Shown here: one piece after another, positions 52,388 through 62,890 of the stretch
Numbering within the stretch: position 1 is the stretch's first letter
How the letters are laid out: each line of letters opens with the position of its first letter
DNA from: Syngnathus acus
Lineage: Eukaryota; Chordata; Actinopteri; Syngnathiformes; Syngnathidae
DNA: 64,000 nucleotides
Reading direction: 5' to 3'
Assembly: GCF_901709675.1 (NCBI RefSeq)
Contig: NC_051089.1
Location: 15,551,976-15,615,975 of the forward strand
Program-made: the position numbers and the translations under genes
Notes under the pieces: generated by a model
The model's input: only the letters and a program-made list of their open reading frames with translations
The model's database searches: none
Told to the model about the DNA's origin: nothing

Positions 52388-53079
52388 TGAAACAATACTG
52401 AAGTGCTTTGTTTTTCTTTGCCAAGTGTTAACTACTCAGTGTCTTCCCCGGGTAACTATGGAGGAAGATGAATTGCTTTACCTTCTAATTCAAGAGTCAC
52501 CGAGTACCTGTCCGTACCAGAAAACCGTCAAAGACCAGAGAGCACACCAGGCAGCAGTTTGCATCTAACTGTGTTTGTGCTAGTTAATGTATTTATTTTT
52601 TTAAATGGTGTAAATTTAGAAATTTTTAAAGACTATATTTTAGTACTGTATAGTTGCGACAGGTTTGCGGGGTGCTACAAGAATGAGGAGATAATTTACC
52701 ACCAATCAATTCGAGCAAATTTATTATTACACAACCTCACCTGTAGGGTTCAGTGTCTGGTAAGGAAACCGCAATTGGCAATAGTGTCATGATACCAAAA
52801 TTTTGACTTCAATACCATGCCTCCAAAAAATACCTCGATGCAAGTACTGAAATAGAACCAGGACAAAAGCTAAGAACAGCATTAAAAAGTAAGGGAATAT
52901 TAGCTCACAGCCTAACAACTTTAATTTTACTTTATTTGCATCAATTCAAACAAATACAATAATGACATTAATTAAAATACTTTAAAGTAAAGTGTTTTTA
53001 AAAATCAATTAGGTTGAGAAACAATACTAATTTTATGCATATCCAGTCCTGAAAACTATTGAAGCCTTTGGCCAGTATA
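52388..53079. other. Intergenic, no gene recognised
   Basis: AT-rich sequence between mphosph10 and the LINE fragment. The part from about 52,790 ('gataccaaaattttgacttcaatacc') has the look of an old interspersed repeat. Nothing else is supported. Confidence 0.4.
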
Positions 53080-54415
53080 CGATTACATACGATACATCCT
53101 CTGAGGATGCCATCTGCTCTGCCCTCCACTCGGCCCTCACCCACCTGGAGGGGAGGGACTCGTATGTGAGGTTGCTGTTTGTGGACTTCAGTTCTGCCTT
53201 CAACACCATTGTGCCGCAGCGTCTCATCAGCAAACTTGACAAGCTGGGCCTCAGTACCTGCCTCTGCAACTGGCTACTGGACTTCCTCTGTCAGAGGCCA
53301 CAGGTGGTACGTGTTGGCGACAAGATCTCCGCCAGCATCACGCTGAGCACAGGGGCCCCCCAAGGCTGCGTGCTCAGTCCGCTGCTCTTCACCCTCCTGA
53401 CGCATGACTGCGCTGCCACCTGCAGCGGCAACCGCATAGTGAAGTTTGCTGACGACACGACTCTGGTGGGTCTCATCACCAAGGGAGACGAGACTCAATA
53501 CAGGCTGGAGGTTGACCTTCTGGCCGCGTGGTGCAGGGACAACAACCTCCTGCTGAACGTCGACAAGACCAAGGAGATTGTTGTTGACTTCCGGAAGGGT
53601 CACGCCCAACACCTGCCGCTGACCATCGACGGTGCTGTGGTGGAGAGAGTGAGCAGCGCCAGGTTCCTGGGGGTGCACATCAGTGAGGATCTCTCCTGGT
53701 CCACCAACACCGCATCGCTGGCGAAGAAGGCCCAGCGCCGCCTGTACTTCCTTCGGAAACTCAGGCGAGCGGGGGCTCCTCCGGCCGTCATGACTACTTT
53801 TTACCGCGGCACCATTGAGAGCGTCCTCTCCAGCTGTATTGCTGTCTGGGGTGGCAGCTGCACTGACCACAACTTGAAGGCCCTGCAGCGCATAGTGAGA
53901 ACGGCTAGTAAGACTATTGGTGCTTCTCTCCCCTCCTTGAAGGACATTTACACCTCCCATCTCACCCGCAAGGCGACCAAGATTGTGAGTGATGTGAGTC
54001 ACCCCGCTCACTCTTTATTTGAACTTCTGCCCTCTGGGAGGCGGTACAGGAGCCTGCGCTCCCGTACCACCAGACTTTCCAACAGCTTCGTACTCCAGGC
54101 TGTTAGGATCCTGAACTCGCTCCCCCTTTCAGCGTAGCGTCCTGTTCTTGCTGTCTGCTGTATGCACACTGGCTCGGTTTTGCACCTCTTATTTAATGGG
54201 TTATTGGTCTGTTATTTATTCATCGCTCACTTTATTTTATTTATTATTTATTATTTATGGTTTGTGCCTTCTTGTTTTTGTTTTGTGTCGCCTACTTGTA
54301 TGTCTCGTCACCGTGGGATGGAGGAAACGGAATTTCGGTGTCTTTGTGTGTCTTGACATATGAAGGGATTGACAATAAAGCTGACTTTGACTTTGACTTG
54401 ACTTTGACTTTGACA
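53080..54415 (+). mobile_element. 5'-truncated non-LTR retrotransposon (LINE), CR1/L2/Rex1-like
   Basis: Contains the C-terminal two-thirds of a reverse transcriptase, a short 3' UTR and a tail of tandem (TTTGAC) units near 54,386-54,415. The endonuclease domain and the N-terminal part of the RT are missing, as expected from incomplete target-primed reverse transcription. The 'gacaataaagctgactttgac' end resembles the tail at 7,976 (minus strand). The clade assignment is by general resemblance only. Confidence 0.85.
53088..54137 (+). pseudogene. Reverse transcriptase C-terminal fragment of a LINE
   Basis: The frame is open without interruption from about 53,088 to the TAG at 54,135-54,137 (about 349 codons), with no ATG at its left edge because the element is truncated. 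RT motifs are visible in order: [13 protein letters not shown] (first catalytic Asp), [14 protein letters not shown] (template grip) and [11 protein letters not shown] (FADD catalytic pair). The thumb and C-terminal region follow ([32 protein letters not shown]). The open frame suggests a young copy, but it cannot move on its own. Confidence 0.88.
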
Positions 54416-55701
54416 TTGTGGCAGCAGTAAGAAGCACATGAGGGAACAAAGGCAATATTACGCTATGAAGCACATGCGTATGGATAAGCATGCCCCCAAC
54501 TACAAGCCTGCTGAATGAGAGGCCTAATATCCGCCATCCCACCCACTAATACCGAAAATTGGGAGGATGAAAGCCAGCCGTGATTTCATTATAGACACCT
54601 ATTCAAAACTTAAGGGACCAAATGAACATAATTGCATAAAATATCAAAGCGAATTCACCCCTAAGTTGGCTAGCTAGTCCACAATGCTTCGACATTTGTG
54701 ATTTTTAATGTTTAATACATTGCTGAGTTTTTCTTTGTTAATTGGATAAGACCTATGCAGTCTTTGAATGCAAAGCATGTCTCGTCCAGAACACAAATGA
54801 TGTCAGTTGTTATGCATCCTTTATGATTGTCTCCCTTTTATAGATGGACTACAAAGTTGAGTGTACTACAAACAAGACAAAGTACAGCCATTTGCTGTTA
54901 CATTTTGGAGTCTGCTTTTCCTGCCACACACAAAGCTTATCATTGAAAAGGGTTGGAGACCCAACTGGCTACATACATATTGCGTTTTACAACAGTACTT
55001 AACAGTATTTAATTTCACATTTGCATGTTGATGAAATGGGTAGTCGCAAAGATGCATCAAGCAGGTACGTCAAAGCGTGCGCCAGTGATTGGAAGCGATT
55101 GAGAAAGCCCGTTCAAAGTGCCGACACACCTTTCTATTTAATAAGTGGAATCAAATTTGAAATCGAGTTGCAGTCAAATTGGCAGACGTGATTTATTATG
55201 AATTGCAACGTCAGATCTGAATAAATTTATTTGTATTGGAGTCTGTGGTGGGTCAAGTGTCCCGTGGAACTGGACTGGTCCTGGAATTACCAAAGGTGAA
55301 AGGCCAGCCTTAAAATAAAAGTGGCCCTGAAATTTTTGCCTTCTATCTTTATATTTGTCCAACCAACTTGAATGGCTGGCATGCGGTGTGCCCGCCGTTT
55401 GACAAAAGTTGTTTTTTTGTAATAAATTTTCCCCTTAAACAGCAGTTTTTAAAAAAATATGGTAGTTATTTTTGCCTCCTGAAATTCACAGTACTGTTAC
55501 TGGTATTTAGTGCAACGGGAGTTGGTAAACTACTTGGAATGCTGGTAGCTTTTTGTTGTTTCCATGTTTTATAAGCCTGCTTACTTGAGATGAAAGTACA
55601 AATTAAGTAATCAGATGTGGCAAAAGTAGTCATAGTGTGGACATAAGTAGAACTACAGATTATGCACGCCACCAGGATTTCATCGTTGATAAAAGGGGGT
55701 T
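54416..55701. other. Intergenic, no gene recognised
   Basis: No coding or RNA feature recognised between the LINE tail and the foldback repeat. Confidence 0.4.
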
Positions 55702-56137
55702 GAATTTCTTGGGAGAAAATATATTTTTTGTGGCGGACCTCAGGACCAGGCATCTCACCCAGCAGGCCTGCAATCAGGGGTGGGGTTAATACGTATGTGT
55801 GTCCTTTGTTCATTTTGTTGTCTTTTTAGCTTTGATGACTTGTGTCTAGTCTGACAGTCAGTCATGGAATAAGGACATGTTCCTCACTCCTGCCATATTG
55901 GGTTATATGTGTTTATAGCATTGAACTGTAGGCCAAAAGTGATCATTTTTTCTTGGGGCCTGTGGCAGAAGTGAGGAACACATCTTTATTCCATGACTGA
56001 CTGCCAGCAAGTCAGATTAGACACAAGTCATCAAAGCAATAAAGTCAACATGGTGTAACAACTGACACTAACTGCCGGCCTTCCGGATAAGAGGCCTGGT
56101 CCTGAGGTCCACCACATTTTAATATACAATAAAATTC
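55702..56137. mobile_element. Large foldback (inverted-repeat) element
   Basis: Nested arms are reverse complements over most of their length. The inner arms are GCTTTGATGACTTGTGTCTA (55,829) against the inverse ending at 56,037, continuing through 'cagtcagtcatggaataa' and 'gttcctcact'. The outer arms are GACCTCAGGACCAGG (about 55,736-55,750) against CCTGGTCCTGAGGTC (about 56,095-56,109). A central loop of roughly 75 nt remains. No coding capacity. This is a palindromic MITE or foldback element; no target duplication was resolved. Confidence 0.75.
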
Positions 56138-56318
56138 TAGCGGGGAAGCTCTGCTAATTGAATCTCTACTCATTTCTGATAGGGCTATAGCAACCGCTTG
56201 CCCCAGTGGGGCACCATGACTGTGTTGAAAAAAAAAAGATAAAATTAGAGGTGCTGATTCAGCGCTTGCAAGTAAAGTAAAAATACACAAGGATCATTTT
56301 TTTATTAAGTACCTACAT

Positions 56319-56660
56319 TATCGTTCAAAAGTTTGGGGTCACTTAGAAACGTCCTTATAATCAAAATAAAATGGCTATTTTTTTCAATGAGGATAACATT
56401 AAACTAATCAAGAATAGACTCTTTGCAGTGTTGATGTGGTAAATGACTATCTAGCTGCAAAAGTTTTTTTTTTTAATGCAATATCCACATAGGTGTATAA
56501 AGGCCATTTCCAGCAACCATCCCTCCAGTGTTCTAATGGTACATTGTGTTTGCTAATTGTGTTAGAAGGCTAATGGGTGATTTGAAAACCCTTCTGCAAC
56601 GATGTTAGTTTCCATGGAAAACACAAAATTGTCTGAGTGACCCCAAACCTTTGGACGGTA
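56319..56660. mobile_element. Tc1-type MITE
   Basis: Ends TATCGTTCAAAAGTTTGGGG and, inverted on the right, TACCGTCCAAAGGTTTGGGG, followed on both sides by TCACT. At 342 bp it has no transposase. Interior phrases ('gataacattaaactaatca', 'tgtggtaaatgactat', 'ccagtgttctaatggtaca') are ones I know from a widespread fish Tc1 family, of which this is a deleted relative. Confidence 0.75.
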
Positions 56661-56929
56661 GTCTGGCACTTTAAGTGACCGTTTATCGCAATAATAGTTA
56701 CATTTCATGAAGTTGATTGATCTGAAGTTTTTGTAGCAAAGATCTTATTAAAATTCTCACAAATGTTCAATATGCATGCCCCAACAACATGACCTTTGAC
56801 ACTGTCAAAACATGTTCCCAAAAGTGTTGCTATCATTTTGACCTGAGTCAAAGACAAATGCTAAATAGAATAAGAAAACAAGTGAAATAACATAATTTTA
56901 ACTGTATGCATATGTATGGTAAATAATAA

Positions 56930-56947
56930 TAATAATAATAATAATAA
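56930..56947. repeat. (AAT)n microsatellite
   Basis: Short trinucleotide run between the MITE and the ist1 promoter. Confidence 0.9.
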
Positions 56948-57189
56948 AATTTTGAACTCCAGAAACAAGAGACGTCAAGCAAGGACGTCTTTCCGTGAGC
57001 CGACATCAAATAATACTCTTAAATAAGCTCTGGTGAGGGAATATCTTGCTTTTCCAGCTCTGCTGCATCATCGTTAACATCCATGAGTCATTTACATATT
57101 TCCGTGAGTCCGTCGTCAGCTGCACCTGAGCTTGCGTTCCACCTTGTCCGCCCCAAATAGAAACCCCCATGACGTCACACCAGATAATC

Positions 57190-57261
57190 ACGGAAGTAAA
57201 CTAGGCGACGAAGCACAGACACAAACAGCGTCTAGTTTCGTATTCGAGTGCTACAAAAAAG
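57190..57261 (+). other. ist1: ist1 5' untranslated exon (inferred)
   Basis: CpG-rich sequence ending in ACAAAAAAG|GTATGT (57,261/57,262). The coding exon acceptor TTATCCACAG ends at 58,139. The transcription start is not known. A second transcript start inside 57,262-58,139 is not excluded. Confidence 0.5.
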
Positions 57262-58155
57262 GTATGTTATCGACACCGAATTATCTGCGGCTATCCGAAC
57301 CCTTAAGAACTTTCGGACTTATTCGTGTCGTTTAAACCCGTACAACGAGTCTCAGCGTGTTTGTTGCGTCCTCTTTAGCATGTAGCGAGAGCTAGCTAGC
57401 TTGGCTAGCCAGATGCCAGGCAGGAAGATTGCTAACAGTAACAATCCAATATTTGCTCAGAGCCAATTTAGCAAGTAAGCGAATAGTTCATGATGTGGGG
57501 AATGTCGGCATCGCTTTATAGGAGCACGGCGCTGTTACAGGCTAAAAGCTGAGTAGTTTTGCGGAACTTGTTTTTCCTTTCAGTGAGAGTATTTTTCAAT
57601 TTGGGGTTGTATTTGGAGATCCGTTGTTGTTCCCTGGGTTGGTCATGCTCACATGATTGAGTGATTCACGAGGATGGAGATGGGTGAGGCCGACGGTAAA
57701 ATTTAAAAACTTCTCGAGGAGGTCACTTATGTAATTTGATGCCTGTGTACATTTGGTAACCTTTTAATTGAGTTACACTGGTATCATTGGAAAGCTTGCT
57801 AAAATACACAACCAGAAAACACAAGATTTTGTTGATAATTGCTAATGTCCTAAATTAATTAAATGTGAACCCATTGGTAAATTTCAGGATACCAAAATTC
57901 ATAATTAGAAAGCCACAATAAATAACTAAATGTTTAGCGAAATAATATGAAGTCCTCCCTTTAGTAAAATCGTGTGTGTGTGTAACGTAAAGCACGGCAT
58001 ATATAATGGCTTATTGCTGTACGTAATTTCTATAATAGTTGTCAACTTTAGATGAATAGAAAAAAACCATGAGTGACTACGTTTAACAGCCATTCAACGA
58101 CGGATACACACACATAGTCTTATGACCTTTTATCCACAGGGAAGATAACTCAGAC

Positions 58156-61100
58156 ATGATGCCGGGAGGTTTCAAATCTGAGAGGTTAAGAGTCAACCTG
58201 CGGCTCGTCATCAATCGACTAAAGCTCCTCGAGAAAAAGAAAAGTGAGTCCTGAAATCAAAAAAACACACCGATGCTTGGTTTTGGTCTTTAATCTCATG
58301 TCATTGTAATGCTTTCCTTTCCCTTGAACAATTTAAAATGAAGCCGAGCTCGCTCAAAAGGCTCGGAAGGAGATATCGGAATACCTGTCAGCAGGAAAAG
58401 ATGAGCGGGCGCGCATCCGTGTGGAGCACATCATCAGAGAGGACTATATGGTTGAAGGCATGGAGATCCTGGAGCTTTACTGTGACTTGCTCCTCACACG
58501 TTTTGGCCTCATTCAATCAATGAAGTAAGGAGCGGACTTTGCCTAGTGCATTAAAATCGCTTCTTTGGAGGGGGGGGGGTGACCTTTTCCAATGAAAGGG
58601 TATGTATGTATTGATGGGTTAATTATTTCAGGGAGTTGGATCCAGGTTTACAAGAAGCAGTGTCCACTCTTATCTGGGCTGCTCCTCGACTTCAGTCAGA
58701 GGTGAATGAATTAAAATTGGTAAGTACACATTCAAAGAAAAGCATTGGCACTAATATTATCTGGTCATCTCAGATCTTGACACATTAAATTCTCAATTCT
58801 TATAGGTGTCAGAACAGCTCTGTGTGAAATACAGCAAGGAGTATGGCAAGCTGTGCAGGACAAATCAGATTGGAACGGTCAATGAAAGGGTTGGCATATA
58901 ATTTTTGTCTTTATTATTCTTTTTTTTTTTTTAAACCCAGGACTCCCTTGACTCTTTTCAGCCAAGAAATATGCCAGCACTCCAAGTCTGATAAAATGTC
59001 TGATATGCTTGCAGCTGATGCACAAACTGAGCGTGGAGTCTCCCCCTAAGATTTTGGTGGAGCGCTACTTGATTGAGATAGCCAAAAATTACAATGTGCC
59101 GTATGAACCTGATGCCATGGTCCGGGTAAGAATAGATTGAGGTCCCAATCAGGATGTTGTCTTTTAGTTAGCGTCATAACATTTTCTCCCTGACAGCCTG
59201 AGGTGAGTTGTGATGAAGCAGACCTGATTGACATGAACAATGACAAGAAGTCCGGAGGGGGAGGAGGAGGAAGAGGCGGAGGTGGTGGTGGTGGTGGTGG
59301 TTTCATGGCTCCTGTCATGCCCATGCCGATGCCCATGCCGATGCCCATGCCTACGCCTTACAACTATCCAACTCCCAAAGGAGTAAGATCATTATTTTCA
59401 AACCCTTGTTTAGATTCTAACCATGTGCATTATTAGACACTTCCAGTCATGTTGTATATAGCATTTTTAATTGTATTGAAAGGAAATCATTAAATTGAAT
59501 ACGTCACACTGACATGAAAAAACTAGACGGTGAAATATTTTGTTTTGCATTTTTTTCTAAACTAGTGTATTTAAACAACTAATGAGAACAATTTTTGCAA
59601 AGTCACACATGTGCTTGCTCTGTTTCTCACTGCTCCTTTGTTTTTCCCCAGAGCGTCCAGACAAGTTCACAAATGTAGCTGAATGACATTATTTTAAAGA
59701 ACCAAGTGTTGACAACCTTGGATAATGAACAAAGTACAGAAAATGGATGTTCACTTAGAAGATGGTTAACTTTGCAAAAATATAGTTTGAAACAATGCTA
59801 AATTGTCAGTTATCGTTGTCTTTTGAAAAATCTGATCACACGTGTTTGCAGGTCACGTAGTGATTCCTAACCCTATTTGTTTGAAGAGTGAAATCCGCGG
59901 TCATGTTTTCCTCCAGGAACCGTTCGCTCCAGCCATTGGATCGTACAACAGCTTCCCGCACCCTGTGGGAGGAGGGCAGCCCCCTCAGCTGCCCACTTCT
60001 CCCCCCACATACGAGTCTGTAAGTCCCCCAACTCATCCCATCCATGATCCCTCCCTGTTCCCAAAGACGGACAGGATGGACAGGGCAGGCAGGGCATCAC
60101 TCAGGGAAGAGTTGTTCACTTAGCTTCAGCTTTTACCTCTGCACTTCTGCCACTTTCCCTGAATAGGCTGACGTTTTTGCTTTGTGTGCACATAAGTAGG
60201 CAGCATGAATGGCTTGTACATATTCTAAGCACTAACAACTCAGTGATCCCACTAACTGACCTGGGATTAGATAGGACTGAGAAGAGTGCTGCAGCGGAGA
60301 CTCAAGCTAGCCCAAAGGCTGATGCACACTAAAGGTGTTGGTTTCTCGTTGAGTGCCACAAGCATGTTACCTTTGTTTCTTTTCCTACACTAAGCACTAA
60401 CACATTATAACCGACATTCTTATAAGGCTCAAATATAAGGCGATGTTGTCACAGGCACCCTTCTTCTGTTTCAGATTGATGACATAAAAAACTCTCTTCC
60501 ATCCCAGACCATAGGTAAGTCTTACTAATTACTGTATTCAGTATGGCCCTTGAAACCCAGAGGTTCATCTCATGAAATATGTCATGGAAAGTGCTATTCA
60601 CTGTCATAGTTCTATACAAAAGTGAAACACGCAGATGTTTTTAGACGTTCATTTCTTTGACTTGCTCTACAGTTGGGCACCCAAAAATTAAATATCAGGG
60701 AAAAAGTCTGTTGATTTCAATAGTTTGTTTCAAAAAGGTAACTTCGTATTTTGTTCCCCACACACAAAGTGAAATATTTCAAAGCTTATTTTACATTTGA
60801 TGGAAAGTGTGTGAATGTCAGCTAGACAAAACTAAAAACTCCAGTCTTTCACTTCATGTGATCAAGAAAAAGGATCTTGTCAGAAGGAAATGTCAGCCTT
60901 CTGAAAAGAATATCAAAGTAACATGCCCTCAGTACATTGGGCCTCCTTTTGCATGAATGACAGCATCAAGGTGGAGTTCAGCCGTTGACCCAGGTCAGGT
61001 GTGATTGTAGCCCAAGCTTTTCAGATTTATTTGCATCTTGGGGTTTCTGTCACCTCGCCTTCCATTTGCCAATACCACATGACATTTCCAATGGGGCGTA

Positions 61101-61826
61101 AGTAAGGCGGGTTCGTCGGCCTATTGAGTGTTTTACTGCTATTCCATGGTTATTCAACCAGTTATCGGTCGTGTTGGCTTGGTGGGCAGGTTCCAAATCC
61201 TGCTGGGAAAAAGCTCGTTGGCAGCGGGACCCAGGAAATGCTGTACAATTTACTGGTAGACAGCTGCATTGAGTGTGGACTTGATGATAGACAATGAATG
61301 GAGCCACGCCAGCAAATGGCATGGCTCCCCAACACCATTTGTTATATTAACTGGACCAGGATTATCTTGACGAGAGCAGACCATCGCTGATACCTTGACA
61401 ATTTGAAGTCGAGCAATTCTGCAAGGAAGGATGGGCAAATATTATCTAAGCGGGCAAAGCTAATAGAGACCTATCCATAAAGATTGATGTCTGTAATTTA
61501 AGCAAAAGGAAGCTCTACCAGATGTTATTCAGTGGACAATGTTGCTACATTTGACTTGTCATGTTTGCCAGATTGAGTACCTCTGTGTTATGCTTTGTCA
61601 TGTTACTGTCCAAAATAAAATAGCAGCTCATTTGACAGCCCCCACATGTTCCACTGCAGGTCAGTCGTCACAGATATACGACAACAACGCTCTCCCAGAA
61701 CTTCCTTCGGTCCCAGACACACTCCCAGCAGGCTCCTTCGGTGGGAAGACCACCACCAGCACTTCGGATGACATCGACTTTGATGACCTAACGCGACGCT
61801 TTGAGGAGCTGAAGAAGAAGACTTAA
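58156..61826 (+). CDS. ist1: IST1, ESCRT-III-associated factor
   Basis: ESCRT-III-like protein that regulates VPS4 during cytokinetic abscission and endosomal tubule scission. Nine coding exons: 58,156-58,243, 58,344-58,524, 58,632-58,719, 58,806-58,889, 59,015-59,125, 59,197-59,382, 59,917-60,018, 60,475-60,514 and 61,660-61,826. They total 1,047 nt (348 residues). The start at 58,156 (MMPGGFKSERLRVNLRL) aligns with human MLGSGFK. The N-terminal helical ESCRT-III core runs to about residue 190 (IRVEHIIREDYMVEGMEI, YLIEIAKNYNVPYEPDA). A Gly-rich stretch and an (MP)n run follow. The C-terminus holds a MIM2-like LPELPSVPDTLP and a MIM1 motif in LTRRFEELKKKT. The donor after exon 4 (AGG|GTTGGC) is weak. 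The eighth intron between coding exons contains Tc1 relics. Confidence 0.96.
60600..61400 (-). pseudogene. Degenerate Tc1-like transposase relic (minus strand) in ist1 intron
   Basis: On the minus strand fragments resemble Tc1 transposase, for example QQDLEPAHQANTTDNWLNNH (catalytic QQD-x-x-PxH region) and the stretch before it. Stops and frameshifts break the frame, so it is dead. It belongs to a different Tc1 family from the intact copy at 38.6 kb. Confidence 0.65.
61405..61540 (+). pseudogene. Second Tc1 transposase C-terminal relic (plus strand)
   Basis: The plus-strand translation reads EQFCKEGWANI, then a stop, then AGKANRDLSIKI. This is comparable to the LFCKEEWARIP...CAKLIETYPKR end of the intact transposase at 38.6-40.2 kb. 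It sits next to the minus-strand relic, so two different Tc1 copies were juxtaposed or nested here. Confidence 0.6.
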
Positions 61827-62234
61827 GTATCTTAACAAATACAGGCTGACATTACACATGAGAACAGAAAGTAAAACATGCTCAAGGCTCTGACTTTATA
61901 GAAACATCTGAAACAAAACATTTACTCTTACCTCGTATCAATTTAATTTGGACATGTTCTGAAGCTAACAACATATATAGTCATTCTCCTTTCTTGCTTG
62001 GCCTGTAATCTTTTATTGGTGTGATATACTTTATAATTTAATGTTTTTCTGGAGCTCACTGCCTGTCTAATGTGATGCTGTAGCCTTTCCCACCGACTCG
62101 TTCCAGTCTCATCTTACACCAGTTAAACAAGTCTAGCTGGCCTGTTTACATGTTGGTTGGATGACTGGGTTTCAGTTCCTGAGGACACACATAATCTTTG
62201 TTCTGTCAGCCACTTTGAGAGCGTTGTCCATATC

Positions 62235-62282
<48 letters not shown>

Positions 62283-62890
62283 GTCAGTTGAGGGCATGTT
62301 TTATATATAGTAACTGGGTGAGGTAGTTGGGAGTGCTCTGATTATTGACAAGGTTGTTTCCAAATGAAATACCTTTCAGATTAACCAAATATATCTAATG
62401 TATAAAAGATGAGCCCACACAACTTGATTTTACATATCCATTTTAACCCCACAGAGGTGTCAATTTAGATTATTCCTTTATGTGTCATGTGTCCTACACT
62501 GTTTTCTGCTGCATTTGCCTTATTGTCAATTGCTCACCAGAGGCCTTGGCCAATCTGTACAAAGATTGCTCATCTTGCACTTGCTATCAAGACTGGAAAC
62601 ATTTCCCTGCGTTTTGTTTTGTTGAGGTGTCACATTACCCACAAACTATTCGGTTAAAGGTGATGTTCTGATAGCATTGGAACTTGAGTCATACACGTGT
62701 CCACCGACCCAACCACACCTGTTACGGCCAAAGAACGGCTGCCTTTAATGAATGATTTAGCAGTTTCTGGAAAGTTGAGCATCATGGTGTTGTTGAGCAA
62801 ATGACACTGCAGAACTCCACTCTTGTGTTTTCCATGTTGAACAATTGGGTGTTTTCCCATCAATTTAATAAAACAAGTAAAAATCATTGA
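61827..62890 (+). other. ist1: ist1 3' UTR
   Basis: Runs to AATAAA at 62,867-62,872. Contains a compound (TA)n(CA)n microsatellite at about 62,237-62,282. No other gene in it. Confidence 0.6.
62237..62282. repeat. (TA)n(CA)n compound microsatellite
   Basis: Alternating TA followed by CA units within the ist1 3' UTR. Confidence 0.95.

Noticed and set aside
53274-54011. 245-codon open frame on the minus strand
   Set aside because: Lies antisense to the LINE reverse transcriptase and has no homology; a shadow of GC-rich coding sequence.
61050-61322. 90-codon minus-strand frame as a host gene
   Set aside because: Contains Tc1 transposase residues (QQDLEPAH) and lies in an ist1 intron; it is a transposon relic.
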